Shown here one piece after another: positions 33,936 through 45,096 of a DNA stretch of 64,000 bases (the first letter of the stretch is position 1; every line of letters begins with the position of its first letter). The DNA lies in NCBI GenBank assembly GCA_964036045.1, contig OZ038381.1, forward strand, positions 126,487,708-126,551,707. The letters run 5' to 3'. The stretch comes from Eutreptiella sp. 'Long Island Sound 2002'. Lineage: Eukaryota; Euglenozoa; Euglenophyceae; Eutreptiales; Eutreptiaceae. A model generated the notes under the pieces. That model ran no database searches and was not told the origin of the DNA. It was given only the letters and a program-made list of their open reading frames with translations. The position numbers and the translations under genes are program-made.

Positions 33936-36675
33936 GTCCTCTCGGATCAGCAAGCCCTGGCCTGGCGAGCCCATGAGCTGTGGCAACGGGACGCGGCAAC
34001 GGCCGGGCTCCACTCCCAGGAAGCGTCTGCCTTGCTACGGCACCTCCGACAGGTGGACCCCGACCTGTCCCCTGCCACGGTAGAGGACCTGCGCGCCGTG
34101 TTGGACTAGTAGCTCCACCAGCTAGAGACTCGCGTGGAGGAGCTGCGGGGTGTCCTCAAGAGCAACAGGCGCAGGTCCATAAAGGACTATTGGCGGGGCA
34201 GGGTACTGGACCTGCAGCTCCGATGGACAGCGATACGGGGGGCCATCAACGTGGTAAACTATGCCCCGTCAGGCCTGTGGTCCGTACGCGTCCGCGAGTC
34301 GGAGAAGGTGCTGCTGGAGGCCTCGGACATCATCGGCGAGGTCCAGAGGTACTGGGAGGCGCTGTACGCCAAGCTGCTAGTGAACCTGGCGGCCTTCGAG
34401 CGGCTGGTCCGGGCCCACATCCCTCGGGGGGTGCCGGAGGAATGGAGGTCGGTGCAGGACTACACCCTGCAGGACCTCAAAGACGCCGTGAAGCAGGCCG
34501 TGGCAGACGACAAGGCTCCGGGGTTCAACCGAGTCACGGCTGCCCTCATAGCGGAGTTGCCTGAGCCGGTGCAGGGGCTCTTGGTGCACGCGTACAGGGC
34601 CATCCTGCGGGGTGCGGACGTCCCGGATTCCTGGCACGAGGCCATTATCTGGCTAATGCCCAAGGGCACGGCCACAGGCAACCTAGACGAGTACAGGCCA
34701 ATAGCGCTAGGGCAGCAAGACATGCGGATGCTCATGACCCCCCTCATGCGGAGGTTCACGGCCGTCCTGGCACGCAAGGGATTGGCTGCGGACTGGCAGT
34801 TCGGGGCCATGCCAGGCTCCACGGCGGCTGCCCCGGTGTTCCTGGCCTAGCGCAGGCTGCAGCGCGGACAGGAGGAGAACCACGTCCTGGCCTTCGACGT
34901 GTCAAAGGCATTTGACACAGCGCCGCATGGGGCTGGCGCTCCTCCTGCGCCACATGGGGGACCCGGAGGAGCTCATCAGGCTCTTCCACACCCTCAGCTG
35001 CGGGTCTCTGGTGCGCATCGTCACTGCGCACGGCCAAACGCCGAGCATTCGGCTCCACAGGGGCCTGCTGCAGGGCAGTGCGGAGAGCGCTGTGCTCCAC
35101 CTCCTCCTCTTGGAACCTCTCCCGAGGAGCCTTGCCTGCAAAGCGCGGGGAGATACTCGCCATGTTGTGCCGCCCCTGGTGCAAGCGTACTGTGATGACC
35201 TCTTGTTGATAGCGCACTCCTTGCCGCAGTTCCTGGAGTACGCGTCAGCGAATGCACAGTACCTCACGGACATGGGCATGTCCCTCAACGTCAGCAAGTG
35301 CGCCTATGCCAATACTGCTCGCATCCCTTCGATCATGGTGTGCCTGAACCCGGGGAACGCGGCAGCCCCATGGGTGTGCTTACGCGCCAAGGGCACAGTG
35401 CCCTACTTGGGCCTACGCCTTGATCCAAGGGGGATAGCAACCATGAAGGAGAAACATGTACTCCGGTGTGAAGCTCTGCTGGGCTGGTGCAAGAACACGC
35501 TGGGGCCGGCGTCGGTACCCCATGAGGTGATGGCGGCTGTGGTTGGAGGCATCGTGCGGTACGCGGCGCCGTACCTGTCCGACACGGCGGAGGCAGTGGT
35601 CAAGCTGAATGCTGCCATCAAGGCTGCGGCCCTGCAATTCGAGAAGCTGCCCAAGGACCTGTCCAACGTGGCGGTGCGGTCTGGTCATGGATTACGGCTG
35701 GCGGATGTCCAGGTTATCTGCCGCGACTCCGTCGTAGCGACGCTGGCTCAACTCATGCACCACCGGTCTACGACGGTCCGGACTGAGCTGCGAGCCATGC
35801 TTCGAGACAGGCACTTGCAACACGGAGTGTGCGGACAGTTCCTGGTGCCCTCCGCGTCATTCGACATGCACGCTGGCAGTACGTGGGTGGACAGAGTACT
35901 CCGGGCGATGGGGACGTTGCGAGTAGGACTCCTCATTCCGTCGTCAGTGTACTCGTGCGCACACGCCCATCTGCCGCAGGTGCAGTGGGCGGGACGGAAG
36001 TGGGCATCCGAGTCCTACACCTTCAAGGGTAGAAACATCTGCGTTCTCTCGGGGCCCCGCACGGACGCGGCGGTACAGTCTCTGACTGATCCCGCAAATG
36101 CCCTCCTGCATGCGCGACTCCCCTGTCGTGCACCTGCGCAGTGGGCCGTTCAGCTCAAGGAGTGTCATGAGGATCACCTGCACCTTCCTCACGCCGGAGT
36201 GGGGCCCAATCAGCTAGACCACGTGTGGTTCACGGGGCTCCGCGACGTCCTCCGGCTGCAGTTGCGTGGTCCATTGACTCACCGTCTAATACACCCTGTG
36301 CGCCGAAAGAAAGCCAGCAAACGCACTAGGCAGTCCACTACGGGGGACATGTATGTGGTGGGCGGGTACAGGGAGGAAGGATGGGACCCGGCGAACCCGG
36401 GGCAGTCCATGCCGTTCGTCCCGCTAGCCGCCCTCCTGTTCCTGCTGGGGGATGTCTTTGATGGTTACCGACAGCAAGACGATCCGCCGTTTGACCCCCT
36501 GCTCACGCCACATGCCGGGGGCGGCATAAACCCATCACCCCTGTGGGTTGTGCACGGGCGGCCCGCGTTTTCTAGGGCATGCGCGGCGGTGCACGTGTGC
36601 AGCGAGTGGGCAATCGTCCTTCTGTTGCCAGCACGCCCCGTCCCGGACGCTGATGAGTGCCGGTCCCGGAGGTGA
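33936..36675 (+). CDS. Reverse transcriptase domain of the retroelement
   Basis: After a Gln-rich helical linker interrupted by TAG TAG (34107-34112), the RT domain shows KAPGFNRVTAALI, PDSWHEAIIWLMPKG and LDEYRPIAL (fingers), ADWQFGAMPGSTA, then past a TAG at 34848 motif A FDVSKAFDT (about 34893-34919). A frame change at about 34915 leads to motif B-like GLLQGSAES (about 35060) and motif C YCDDLLLI (35188-35211), followed by MSLNVSKC and the thumb YLGLRLDPRG. The catalytic aspartates are all present. The frame stays open to TGA 36673. Domain assignment is firm; the element copy is probably inactive because of the shifts, unless these are assembly errors. Confidence 0.85.
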
Positions 36676-37607
36676 TTCGGATGTCCAACGTGCCACACGA
36701 TCCGCATGTCGCCGTCACGTCGTTGCGTGATGGCGGGGCGGTAGAACGGGGCTCTGTGGTAGTGTACCAGCCCTCCTGCATCACGACGTTGTGGGGAGCG
36801 GAGTATACCATGGCCCTTGACGCCATCAAGTCGGTCTGCGAATGCGACCTGGCCTGGAGGCCACATGCGGTGTATCAGCCGAAGGTGGTCCTGTCCCCGG
36901 CACTCCGACGTGGCATGGCTGGAACCCCGCCGGTACTGTTGGGTGCCGGTGGCGACCAAAGTTCGTCGTCTGACGCGTCGCCCCAGGGCGACGAAGCCAC
37001 CAATGTGGCGGTGGCCAGCCATGGGAGCCCCACGTGGACGGGTGCCATCTATGGCACGGTCCCGGAGGCGGAGATCATCGGCGCGGCGGCATACCCGTTG
37101 CACACGCCCCCGTCGGCGTGCACGGTGCACGTGGTGGATGCATCCATCATTGGAGCGCACCTACGCATGGCGCAGGAGACCCTGTACCGTGGCATCAAGG
37201 GGCGGACCTCGCATCTGGTCAACCAGCACGCACTGAGCTGGATAGTGGAGGGGCTGTGGCGGCTACCACGCAGAGTGGGGGGGCCACACCGTTGGGTGGT
37301 GCGGCAGAGCTCGCACTTGGCGGCAGTCCCGCTTGAGGCGCCGGACTGTGCCGCAGCCCGTGCCATGGCCCCGCCTGTTCATCTCGTCGTGCCCAAGGCG
37401 CACACCATCCTCTTGGTGCCTGGAGATGATGGAGAGCTCGAGCCGCGTGTGTCCTCCATGCAAGCCCTTCAGCACGTCAGGGAGATGGAGTGGCGCTCGC
37501 TGGCGGCGCGCACCAGGGCCCACACGCCACCGGCTGGCGCCTGCGAGGCGGTGCCCCTGGGAGCTGTGCCACGGCCCAACGCACAGAAATATGCTGCGGG
37601 CACATGA
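36657..37607 (+). CDS. RNase H-like region of the retroelement
   Basis: Follows the RT after a phase change near 36660. The pattern is that of an RNase H fold: a strand region VTSLRDGGAVERGSVVVYQ, then LWGAEYTMALDAIKSV (the xAExxAxxxAL helix with Glu), CTVHVVDASIIGAHLRMA (the strand with Asp) and VRQSSHLAAVPLEAPDCAA (HxxxxxNxxAD-like C-terminal stretch, degenerate). Assignment rests on order and residue pattern and is weaker than for the neighbouring domains. The first Asp is not certain. Confidence 0.5.
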   Translation: MPVPEVIRMSNVPHDPHVAVTSLRDGGAVERGSVVVYQPSCITTLWGAEYTMALDAIKSVCECDLAWRPHAVYQPKVVLSPALRRGMAGTPPVLLGAGGDQSSSSDASPQGDEATNVAVASHGSPTWTGAIYGTVPEAEIIGAAAYPLHTPPSACTVHVVDASIIGAHLRMAQETLYRGIKGRTSHLVNQHALSWIVEGLWRLPRRVGGPHRWVVRQSSHLAAVPLEAPDCAAARAMAPPVHLVVPKAHTILLVPGDDGELEPRVSSMQALQHVREMEWRSLAARTRAHTPPAGACEAVPLGAVPRPNAQKYAAGT

Positions 37608-38449
37608 CGGTCGCTTATCCACCAAGCAGGTCATGCGACGGTGGAGGCAGAAGCTCACGCGTGTGGCAATACCGGCCCACCCCTGTATCTTCTGTGGGGG
37701 GCCGGAGGAGGACATTGGCCACATGCGCTTGCTGTGTGCGCGAGACGAGGAGGTGGCACGACTCCTATGCAAGTGTGTGGTGGAATTCACGGCGGAGCTT
37801 CCCCTGACGGACATGGCGGTGGAGTTCTTGGCGTGGAGGGAGCACGGCTGCAGGTGGACGGAATCCGTGATGGCGGGTGTCATCCCCGGGGACCTGAACG
37901 GCAGTTCGCGGCAGTGCGGGCGGCGTCGTCCCGGGGTCCTGCGAAGGCCAAGCTCTTTGTGGAGGACATGGTTCAGGTTGGGGAAGATGTGTATGCCCGC
38001 AAGAACCATCGGCTCACCCAGATCATGCAGCTGCCGATGCAAGATTGAAGGAGGGCAATGTACGCGTTCCTGCGAGGTGATACACCCTTCTGCCCGCGGG
38101 CAGGGAGGGTCCGACGGCATCCGCCCCGGAACCCGTTCGATGGCCTCCCCAGCGACCTGCAGGCGACCTTTCAAAGGGCACCGCTGCATGCGTTGTTGGT
38201 ACCCAGGTCGTACATCGCGCACGAGGAGGCCCTGTCCTTGTTCCCTCACTGGATGGCGGCGGTGGCGCAGGCCTTCAGCCAGTGGATCGGTTCCTGGATG
38301 ACTCGGGACTTCCCGGCATTGCGGGAGTGGTCCCGCGTGGTATCGGCGTAGTCGTGGGCCATGGTGAGTGGTACCATGGTGAGGGGCCCTGACGGCCAGA
38401 GTGATCCCTTGCTCCAGGTGTACGCAGACCATCCGGCTGTGGGGAATTT
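37608..38449 (+). CDS. Retroelement CCHC knuckle and following region
   Basis: HPCIFCGGPEEDIGHMRLLC (37681-37737) is a C-x2-C-x7-H-x4-C knuckle of the kind found after RT/RNase H in many LINEs. The phase changes near 37860 and the next part (AKLFVEDMVQVGEDVYARK, then MYAFLRGDTPFCPRAG and PHWMAAVAQAFSQWIGSW) runs through TGA 38046 and TAG 38349. No RPD motif of a restriction-like endonuclease follows the knuckle, so there is no sign of a second endonuclease. Confidence 0.6.
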
Positions 38450-39376
38450 ATGGGCTGGCCTCGCGAGGTGCTGGCGGTCTTTCAGCAGCTTCTGTGCAGC
38501 CTCCCAGTCCTGGCGGTAGCTGTCGTGCTCGACGTGGGGACGTTGTGGCTGTATGACCGGCAGCTGCGACGAGCCATTCTAGCAGTCACGGAGCGGCGGT
38601 CCATGGCCGTGTTGGTGGGCTCCAAGCAACTGGCACGAGTGCAGGGCGACGACGCGCAGGGCCACGTCACAGAGGCCATGTCCTCTCTCCCCGAGGGGGA
38701 CGACCACGTGGCTGCCGATGCCCGTCACACCCTCGATACCCTGGGCCTAGCGGCGGTCGTTGAGGCTCACGCGGGAGGACAACGCTTGGTTCTCGCGTCC
38801 GCCAGGGGCCTGGGGTCGGACGGGGTTGATGTCATCGGGGAGATCGTGCGGGACTATGGTTGGGAGCTCCTGACGCATGGCACACGCAACCCCAAAGTAG
38901 CGCGGTGGCCCCGGCTGCTTGAGAGCCTACCGGTGATGCCCAATGGACAACCGATACTCCGCCCGGTGTCCACGCGGGATGAAGCGAGGCGCAGCCTGCT
39001 CAGTTGTGCCACTGCACGCGCGCTGGCACGTGCTTTGCTCTGTCTCCAGGAAGCGTGCTGTGATGTGTGGCACGACCTGTGGTCGCAGTGTTGTGATGGT
39101 AGCTGCGTTCCGTCGCGGTCCGTGCCCCCACAGCAATGCCACGGGTGTAGAGAGACGACGTCGGTTTGGGTTCATCAATGTGCCTCCGTCCCACTATGCG
39201 GGATGTGTCGGGAGCGTGCCAGTAGGCGGTGGCCTAAGGCGAGGTGGGCACTGCGGCACTCTGGACAGATGTCCTCAAGTGCCTGGAAGGCAATCCAGGG
39301 TGACCTGAAGAGCGTCCGGGTGGAAGGGGTGAGATGCCCCGATGCGCCGACGGCAGCCCTGCCCCTACTGCTGTGA
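38450..39376 (+). CDS. C-terminal retroelement protein with Cys/His cluster
   Basis: An uninterrupted frame of 308 codons from ATG 38450 to TGA 39374. Hydrophobic N-terminus (LLCSLPVLAVAVVLDVGTLW), acidic middle, and a Cys/His cluster near the end, QQCHGCRETTSVWVHQC followed by LCGMCRERA, which looks like a zinc-binding C-x2-C...H-x3-C...C-x2-C arrangement. Located on the same strand and with the same codon use as the retroelement, 100 bp beyond the knuckle region, so it is probably its last protein or domain. No family recognised. Confidence 0.55.
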   Translation: MGWPREVLAVFQQLLCSLPVLAVAVVLDVGTLWLYDRQLRRAILAVTERRSMAVLVGSKQLARVQGDDAQGHVTEAMSSLPEGDDHVAADARHTLDTLGLAAVVEAHAGGQRLVLASARGLGSDGVDVIGEIVRDYGWELLTHGTRNPKVARWPRLLESLPVMPNGQPILRPVSTRDEARRSLLSCATARALARALLCLQEACCDVWHDLWSQCCDGSCVPSRSVPPQQCHGCRETTSVWVHQCASVPLCGMCRERASRRWPKARWALRHSGQMSSSAWKAIQGDLKSVRVEGVRCPDAPTAALPLLL

Positions 39377-41598
39377 TGGGCAGCTTTGGAGGGCGACTCG
39401 CGGGTTCTTTGGTTGTGGCATCACGGAGGAAATGGTGACGGCGCGGTGGGGGCCGGGGGTAATGCTGCTTTAAGGGTATGGGAAATGTTGGTGCGCTTGC
39501 CACCGTCCCCATGCTGGACGCAGCGGCGGGGGTGGCACGTGAGAAGCAGTGCCCTCATGGCCTGAGTGTGCGTACATGGCAGGCGGCGTATGACGGCCAA
39601 CGCGATGTGACAGGTCGTGCCGGCCTGATGGTGAGCCGTACTGCCCCTGTGCATGAGGGTCGGACAGGGGTGCTTCACCCGCCTGCCCCGGGTCACCGCG
39701 TACAGCAGTGAGGTGTCATGGGTCGTCCCGACCAGGGTAATAAGGCCCAAACCCCTGTAGGGTATTCCCATGACACCGGGGTCTCTACTGGCGGCCCGGC
39801 TACGGCAGTTCCGGGGGTAGTTGCTCAGGAACTCCGGGGGTTCACAGGTTTGTGTGGGGGCAAGCGACAACGCTACCGGCGCTGCGGTGCGTGCGTTGCG
39901 ACGCCCCCTGGGCGCGTTGCACGGGGTTGCGGGAGCAGCCTGCAGGCCCCGGAAGCGGCGAAGTGTGCAAAGAGGATTGCGACGGCGTGATGGTCAGGTT
40001 GACCGTATGGTGGGCGTACTTGGGATGGCGTGGCGGTCTGGGAGGTGCTGTCATGAGGGGTACGCGGAGTTGCAGGTGACGGTGTACTGGCGTCACGGGG
40101 GTATGCGTGGCGATACTGGGGCGCGTATGGTGGGAGTACCGAGGACGCGCGGCGGTACTGGGGAGCCGTACTGTGGGGGTAACGCGGAGTCGCATGGCGG
40201 TACTAGGGTGTCCCCCTGACCCCTCTAACAACTCAGGGGGATTGCAGGGGCATCCCCTGGCCCCATTAACAAACTAGAGGGACCGTGCCTGAGGGCATGT
40301 ACATAGTTTAACCGTCTGACCATGGCCTTGCGGTTGCGGTGGTGCGTGCGGTGGCGGCTCGCAGGTGGCATCAGCGTAGCGACGGCGGTACTACACGGCG
40401 GCGTAGCACCGATTATGCGGTCGCCTCTATATACGTGTAATCTACATAGTCTACACAACAGCAACTCACTCCTGGGGGGCGCCTGTCCAGTCAGCTAGAA
40501 GCGACATGCAGAGTGGTCCAAGGGGGTGACGCTCGGGCCAATGCTATAAGTAGGCTCGCCACGTTGTCGGTGGGGGCCGAACCTGCGGCCTGGCCGCTAC
40601 TGTGGCGGAAGAGGCGCAACCACGGGAGCTGGCGAATCAATGCAGGTAAGGGTCAAGGGTAGGCGCCAGGGCAACGTATGTGGGGCAGATGAGGTGGACA
40701 TGGTTACCACGGCCTGGGGCGAGCCTCTGGTGGGTACCCCTACAGGGCGTCGATAATCAAGCTATGGCACCCACCAGCCCGAATCCCAGCCAGCAATATT
40801 CACGGGTTGCGCCACTCTCGTCGCGGGGCGGCCGGCGTCCCCCCCTGTAGACCCTCTTGTTACATTATACGTGGGCAAGCGGATGCCTCAAAGCTGATTG
40901 GGTACTGGCCCCTGACATGGAGTGCCGGCACGGTGTATATCGGGGGTGTGGGTGCAGCTCAGGGCCACGGGGACGGTAGAGTTGCTACCATGTTTCTGTA
41001 CTATACTAGGGGACTGGTGCGGTTGGTCGGCGGCGTACATTATGGGGACATGGAGGCGATGAAGGCTGAGGGCCAGGCTAGGCTGGAGCCGCCCAGAAAT
41101 CCTGGCTATGCATCTACGGGTTATTGCATGCTGGCACTGGATTACGTGGAGTCAGGGGTGGTGGGCATTTACGAGTACGCAGCTAGCAATGGATTACGTG
41201 GGGTCACGGGTGATGGACGTCTCCGAGGTGGCGGGGGTAGGCGAACAACTTAGTGTCCGCTCTTGCTTCGCCGCATGCGTGTTGCTTTGTACCTTGGTTG
41301 CTGCTTTGCGCCCGTAGGAGACGCCCTTGCTTTCTGCTTGTTGCTATGCTGCTGCGTTGCTGTGCCTTGCCCCTTTACCCCCGGCGAACAAACGGGCCAG
41401 CGTCCGTCGCCGTTGCTAATGCTAACCCTCCGCAGTTGCCACTGCCCCCGAAGCCTGGTTGGCCGGTATCCCCGGTCCTCTGTGTCCCCCGTCATGCTGT
41501 GGGCCACCTCAGGCAGCCCTGGGACCCACGGGATCGAGCGAGGCAGGAACCACTTGTCGGCGCGAGATGCCCGGTAACTCCAGTAGACGGCATGATAA
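39377..41598 (+). other. Probable 3' region of the retroelement, no gene
   Basis: No coding frame is supported. At about 40030-40205 a degenerate unit around GGCGGTACTGGGG / GGGGTACGCGGAGT recurs five or six times, and CCCCCTGA (40212-40219) pairs with TCAGGGGG (40233-40240) as an 8-bp stem. The interval ends at the second copy of the dispersed repeat. Its assignment to the retroelement is inference. Confidence 0.4.
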
Positions 41599-42107
41599 GT
41601 GGTTATGACTATGACTATGACTATGTGTATGTGTATGTGTACGTGTATGTGTATGTGTATGTGTATGTGACACCGGCCTTGTCGATGTATGGTTCCCGTC
41701 CCATTGTAGACAGTTGTCCCCTTATTTTCTTATCAACATACACCGAAGATTGTTGTCATGGGTAGTTGTATGCCGTCCTTTGCATTAGTACCCTGTTTGG
41801 CAAACATTGGAACATGGAGCAATGTCCACCTTGTTGGGGTATGGGTCTACTGCTAGCAGTAGAATACCCAACGATGGGTTGTGTCCTATTAGTAGTGTGT
41901 ATTAGGGGTATTTTTGTGGAACTCTCCCAACATGTGACACATTCTATATTCTGCTGTACCACTCCCGGGCCACCTCGGCACAAGGTCAAACTTGTTCTCC
42001 TCCTAACGGCAAAAGCCCTTGTGGTTTTCTCGCACCCAGCCCTCCGGTGCCATTGACTTAGACATGTGGCGTAGTCTCCTTAACATGGAGACCCTCTTTC
42101 AATCCGC
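41599..42107 (+). repeat. Dispersed repeat, copy 2
   Basis: Begins with TATGAC/TGTATG microsatellite units and then matches 21744-22183 at about 98%. Here the sequence continues past CTTTCAATCCGC into the element gene at 42.4 kb, so this copy is probably the 5' part of that element and copy 1 is a truncated one. Confidence 0.8.
41837..41869. repeat. Palindrome, best-preserved hairpin copy
   Basis: TCTACTGCTAGCAGTAGA (41846-41863) is an 18-bp perfect palindrome, flanked by GGGTAT and ATACCC arms that extend the stem. Confidence 0.8.
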
Positions 42108-42398
42108 TGAGGATCTATGTGGGGATGTTGTTGATGGCGATACGGCGGAATTCGTGCTGGACTTTCGCAGCTGCGCATCAAGCCCAAGACCCGCCGGCAG
42201 AATTTGTTGAACAACTTCAAGGAGGATTGGGAGGACCGAGGGCGGAAGCAGTGGTTACGGAGGTTGATACCAACCATCTTTATGCTATACCATACCGTGC
42301 TTAAGCTTGGTCATTGAGATACTCCCCGTGCAAGCCTGCCTCAAGACACATTAAGGGTTAGCACACGGGTTCGTTTTCAGCGTGCCTCCTGCATCTTG
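42108..42398 (+). other. Short coding-like remnant joining the dispersed repeat to the next gene
   Basis: The stretch 42108-42300 has protein-like composition in shifting phases (for example NFKEDWEDRGRKQWLRRLIPTIF near 42210-42290, followed by a TAC CAT-rich end). It is probably the decayed N-terminal part of the element gene that follows. No motif. Confidence 0.3.
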
Positions 42399-44189
42399 AT
42401 GTCAAGCCGACAGGTGCCTGCGGCGACCTGGGGAGATATTAGTGAGCAGCAGGTTCTACGGATGTTGCAACACAGGGGGGGAACACTTGTTGCTTGGGTA
42501 GATGAGTTCAACAAAGCCCGGTACTCTAGTACCCCGGCCACTCGACGCGACATATCATTGTCAACAACAGCAATGGCATTTTTTCCTGCCGGTATTTTGG
42601 GGGGATATTTTGCGGGGCACCCCACACTTGACTTCTTGTATAGTGATGTGGCTCAGCATGCTACGGACCTACAAGATGCATGGGTGTCCTTTACGGCTGC
42701 GGCAAAGCACCTTGTTTGTCATCACATGGGTTTTGAAGATGTACAGGGCTCGTTGGACCTTTGCCGCTCCATGGTACCCCTTAGCTAATAGGGATGTGCT
42801 TATGTTCGCAACCTGTGGGTTTCACGACGCCCTGTGCGTTGTTCTTCAGTTGGCTAACAACTGCTCGGCACCAATCTTACCGATGTTATGCGACATGACG
42901 GTGTGCTGCAGCTACTTGAAAATTGTGTACGGCTATTGGATGCATCCACTCCCACTGCGCCATGTGTACGGGTCCGTTTGTCCCTTGTTCAATATCTGGC
43001 ATGCATATAAGTACCGTGTGGATCACACCCATAGTGCTTTCCTTCCATTCATGGTGCCACTAGAATACGAAGAGTTCCTTTAAGAAAAGTGGCAGGACAC
43101 CAGTATGCATAATCATGCCTTATTGTTAAGGAGCGTCTTATTTTGGCGATTTGCCTCTCCATACCACGTATATGTGCTCACGTACGTCCTATTGCTTGCC
43201 GTGGAACACTTAAAAATATGTTGTTAGCAGGGCTATACCGTCGTGTTTTCCAATATGCCCTAGCCTTACTTCCTCTTGGTATTATGGTGCGCGATTGTTT
43301 GTGGGACCACTGTACACCTGGTAATGGTGAAGCAGCCCGGTGGTGCGTGCGAATTTCTCTTTACTTGATTAAGAAGTCGAACCCACGACACATACATGGT
43401 GGTTACAAGCGAGCTTTGCACTTAGCACTATGAATGTGGTCCCCATACCACTCCTCCCTTCCTGCATCTGCCTTCGTGGAGGAGAAGGGGGAAGCCTTGT
43501 TGTCTCGTTTGGCTTGAGCAGTGGGCGAGGACACGAGTGTTACCAGCGTTGGTGACTACCACAACATTTTTGTTACCTTACACCACCGGCCGCCCGGTAC
43601 TCGGAAGCCCCTAACAAGGCCCAACATCAGCCGCGAGTCACTCCCAGTTGTGACCATGCGTCTTACACGGTTGCTAGCATGCATTCATGCCGGTACTGTG
43701 CCGTTTGTAAAAAAGATGGCTACTCGGCCATGGCCGCCTGCCTGGGCTGCCATTACCCCGTAGGCTACTATGGAGTGGCCGGAGGACCCTTGCCTTCCAC
43801 CTTGTTTCAACACCCACGTTGCGGATGCAACGTTGCTATATGGTGCATACTGTTCGCTGGACGTGCTATTTTTTAGTGAGGCAAGGGTAGAAAGTCATTC
43901 TAGGTTTAATGCACTAAGGGCGCATCTACCTCGCGACATGGGCGAGGTGCCTGTGCACCCTACGCTTTGCGAGTTCAAGCAGCGGTTCAGGAACTTGTGT
44001 GCCCATTTTGGGTATACACGCGCACACCACTTCTCCGCCCACGGGGACGCTGTGGGGGATCCGGCCCCCTTGGATGCGCCGGCCACGGGGGGGTCCTTGC
44101 CCCCCCCCCCCCCAAGTTGTACCCTAGGGTGCGCCGTTGTAGGCGCTCTGCTGGAAGGGGGGGTGAGCAGACCTCCCCCCCCCTTCTAG
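42399..44189 (+). pseudogene. Element protein with WHxYKY motif (copy 1), decayed
   Basis: Unrecognised family shared with the gene at 55.1-57.2 kb. ATG 42399 (MSSRQVPAATWGDISEQQ) opens one frame. A phase change near 42720 leads to WTFAAPWYPLANRDVLM, ILPMLCDMTVCCSYLK and PLFNIWHAYKYRVDHTHSAF (about 42990-43040), which align with VPFLIDMKIFYALLK and PLLYGVWHPYKYSVEITYKAF in the other copy. TAA 43081 and TAG 43225 interrupt this frame. From about 43200 a third phase carries RRVFQYALALLPLGIMV and runs to 44189 through TGA 43431, TGA 43513 and TAG 43761, ending in a proline-rich tail. Conserved PxLxDM and WHxYKYxV suggest a catalytic or structural core; it is presumably a transposon-encoded protein, but function is unknown. 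Confidence 0.6.
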
Positions 44190-44975
44190 CGTGGGATTGA
44201 TTATATGCTTTTTGCCCAAAATCCAGATTAACGTGTTCCATTTGGGCCCATTCGCAACTGCTACTTTTTTTAGGTCCATGTGCATATGCCCATATGTTGG
44301 AACCCGGTGGGGTGTTTCGGGGTCAGGGCGGTTCTAGCGGCTTTTGAGGGCGGAGTGGTGAAATTCAAGTGTGAGGACTAGGCACTCCCAATGGGGGTGA
44401 TGTAGTGATTGTTGTAGTCGCAAGAGGTGTTAGGCATCCAAGACTCGTTGTTGGTGGGCCTTTGGCCTATGGCGGTGACTCAATGCTAGTACAACACTTA
44501 TGGGTCATCCATTGAAAGGCCGGAACCCCCGCTGGAACCGCCTTCCAGGGGCCGCTGGAGGGGGTTCCAACGCGTGCTGGAAGGGGGTTACAGCGGATGT
44601 TGGAACCCTTCTAGAGCACGAAAATTCAAAGTTTCAATTAGAAAATAGAACACCCGGGAGCCATACAAACCGCACATGTGGAGACATGTAGGATGAAGCC
44701 CACCATATGCACATGGGCCCTAAAGTCCACAAAAAGCACCCCGCTAGAAGGTGGGGGTTAACAAAGGGGAGGGTTGTTCCAGCAGAGCGCCTGCAGCAGT
44801 GCACCCCTATGGGCCTGTTGCGGCAGAGCTGCATCGCGGAACCCTGTTCGTCCTATTCTGATTGGTGATGATGGCACCAACAGTGATGCATTATCATTCG
44901 ATGTATCGAGCTTGACATGTGCTTTTGTGGACAGTGACATTTGGGACAGGGTGCACAGGGTGCCTATTATCGATT
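44190..44975. other. No gene seen
   Basis: AT-balanced sequence. A stretch at about 44525-44610 repeats TGGAACC/GGAAGGGGGTT-like words (CCGCTGGAACCGCC, GCTGGAGGGGGTTCCAACG, GCTGGAAGGGGGTTAC). No coding support. Confidence 0.4.
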
Positions 44976-44985
44976 AGCCACACGG

Positions 44986-45005
44986 TTTTACTGCCAGCAG
45001 TAGAA
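44986..45005. repeat. Palindrome family copy
   Basis: TTTTACTGCCAGCAGTAGAA, three substitutions from the perfect palindrome TTCTACTGCTAGCAGTAGAA. A decayed WHAY segment (NTWHAYTV, about 45035-45060) follows, so a remnant of the WHxYKY protein lies next to it. Confidence 0.7.
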
Positions 45006-45096
45006 GACCACGACCTCGCTTGCTCCTCCCTTGTAAATACATGGCATGCATATACGGTACCGGTGTGCTCTGCTTTCGTGTGTTATTTGCAGAGTG

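Larger units (their letters stand above)
26281..39376 (+). mobile_element. Very large non-LTR retroelement (APE-type), broken
   Basis: Domain order on one strand: Pro/His-rich ORF1, CCCH zinc finger, Ulp1-like protease, AP-endonuclease-like nuclease, reverse transcriptase with motif A and YCDD, RNase H-like region, CCHC knuckle, Cys-rich C-terminal protein. This is the order expected for an AP-endonuclease LINE with extra N-terminal modules. Extent is a minimum: the 5' region may begin near 22.2 kb and the 3' region may run to about 41.6 kb. No poly(A) tail or target-site duplication was recognised. About eight frame changes and about a dozen in-frame stops (mostly TAG) interrupt it. GC content is higher than in the surrounding elements. 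Confidence 0.8.

Noticed and set aside
37681-38048. A restriction-like (RLE) endonuclease after the CCHC knuckle
   Set aside because: No RPD/KPD...D motif follows the knuckle; only the AP-endonuclease domain is supported.
21664-42107. Interpretation of the region as an LTR retrotransposon
   Set aside because: The direct repeats lack TG...CA ends, a primer-binding site and a polypurine tract. The enclosed coding order (AP endonuclease, no integrase or aspartic protease) is that of a non-LTR element.
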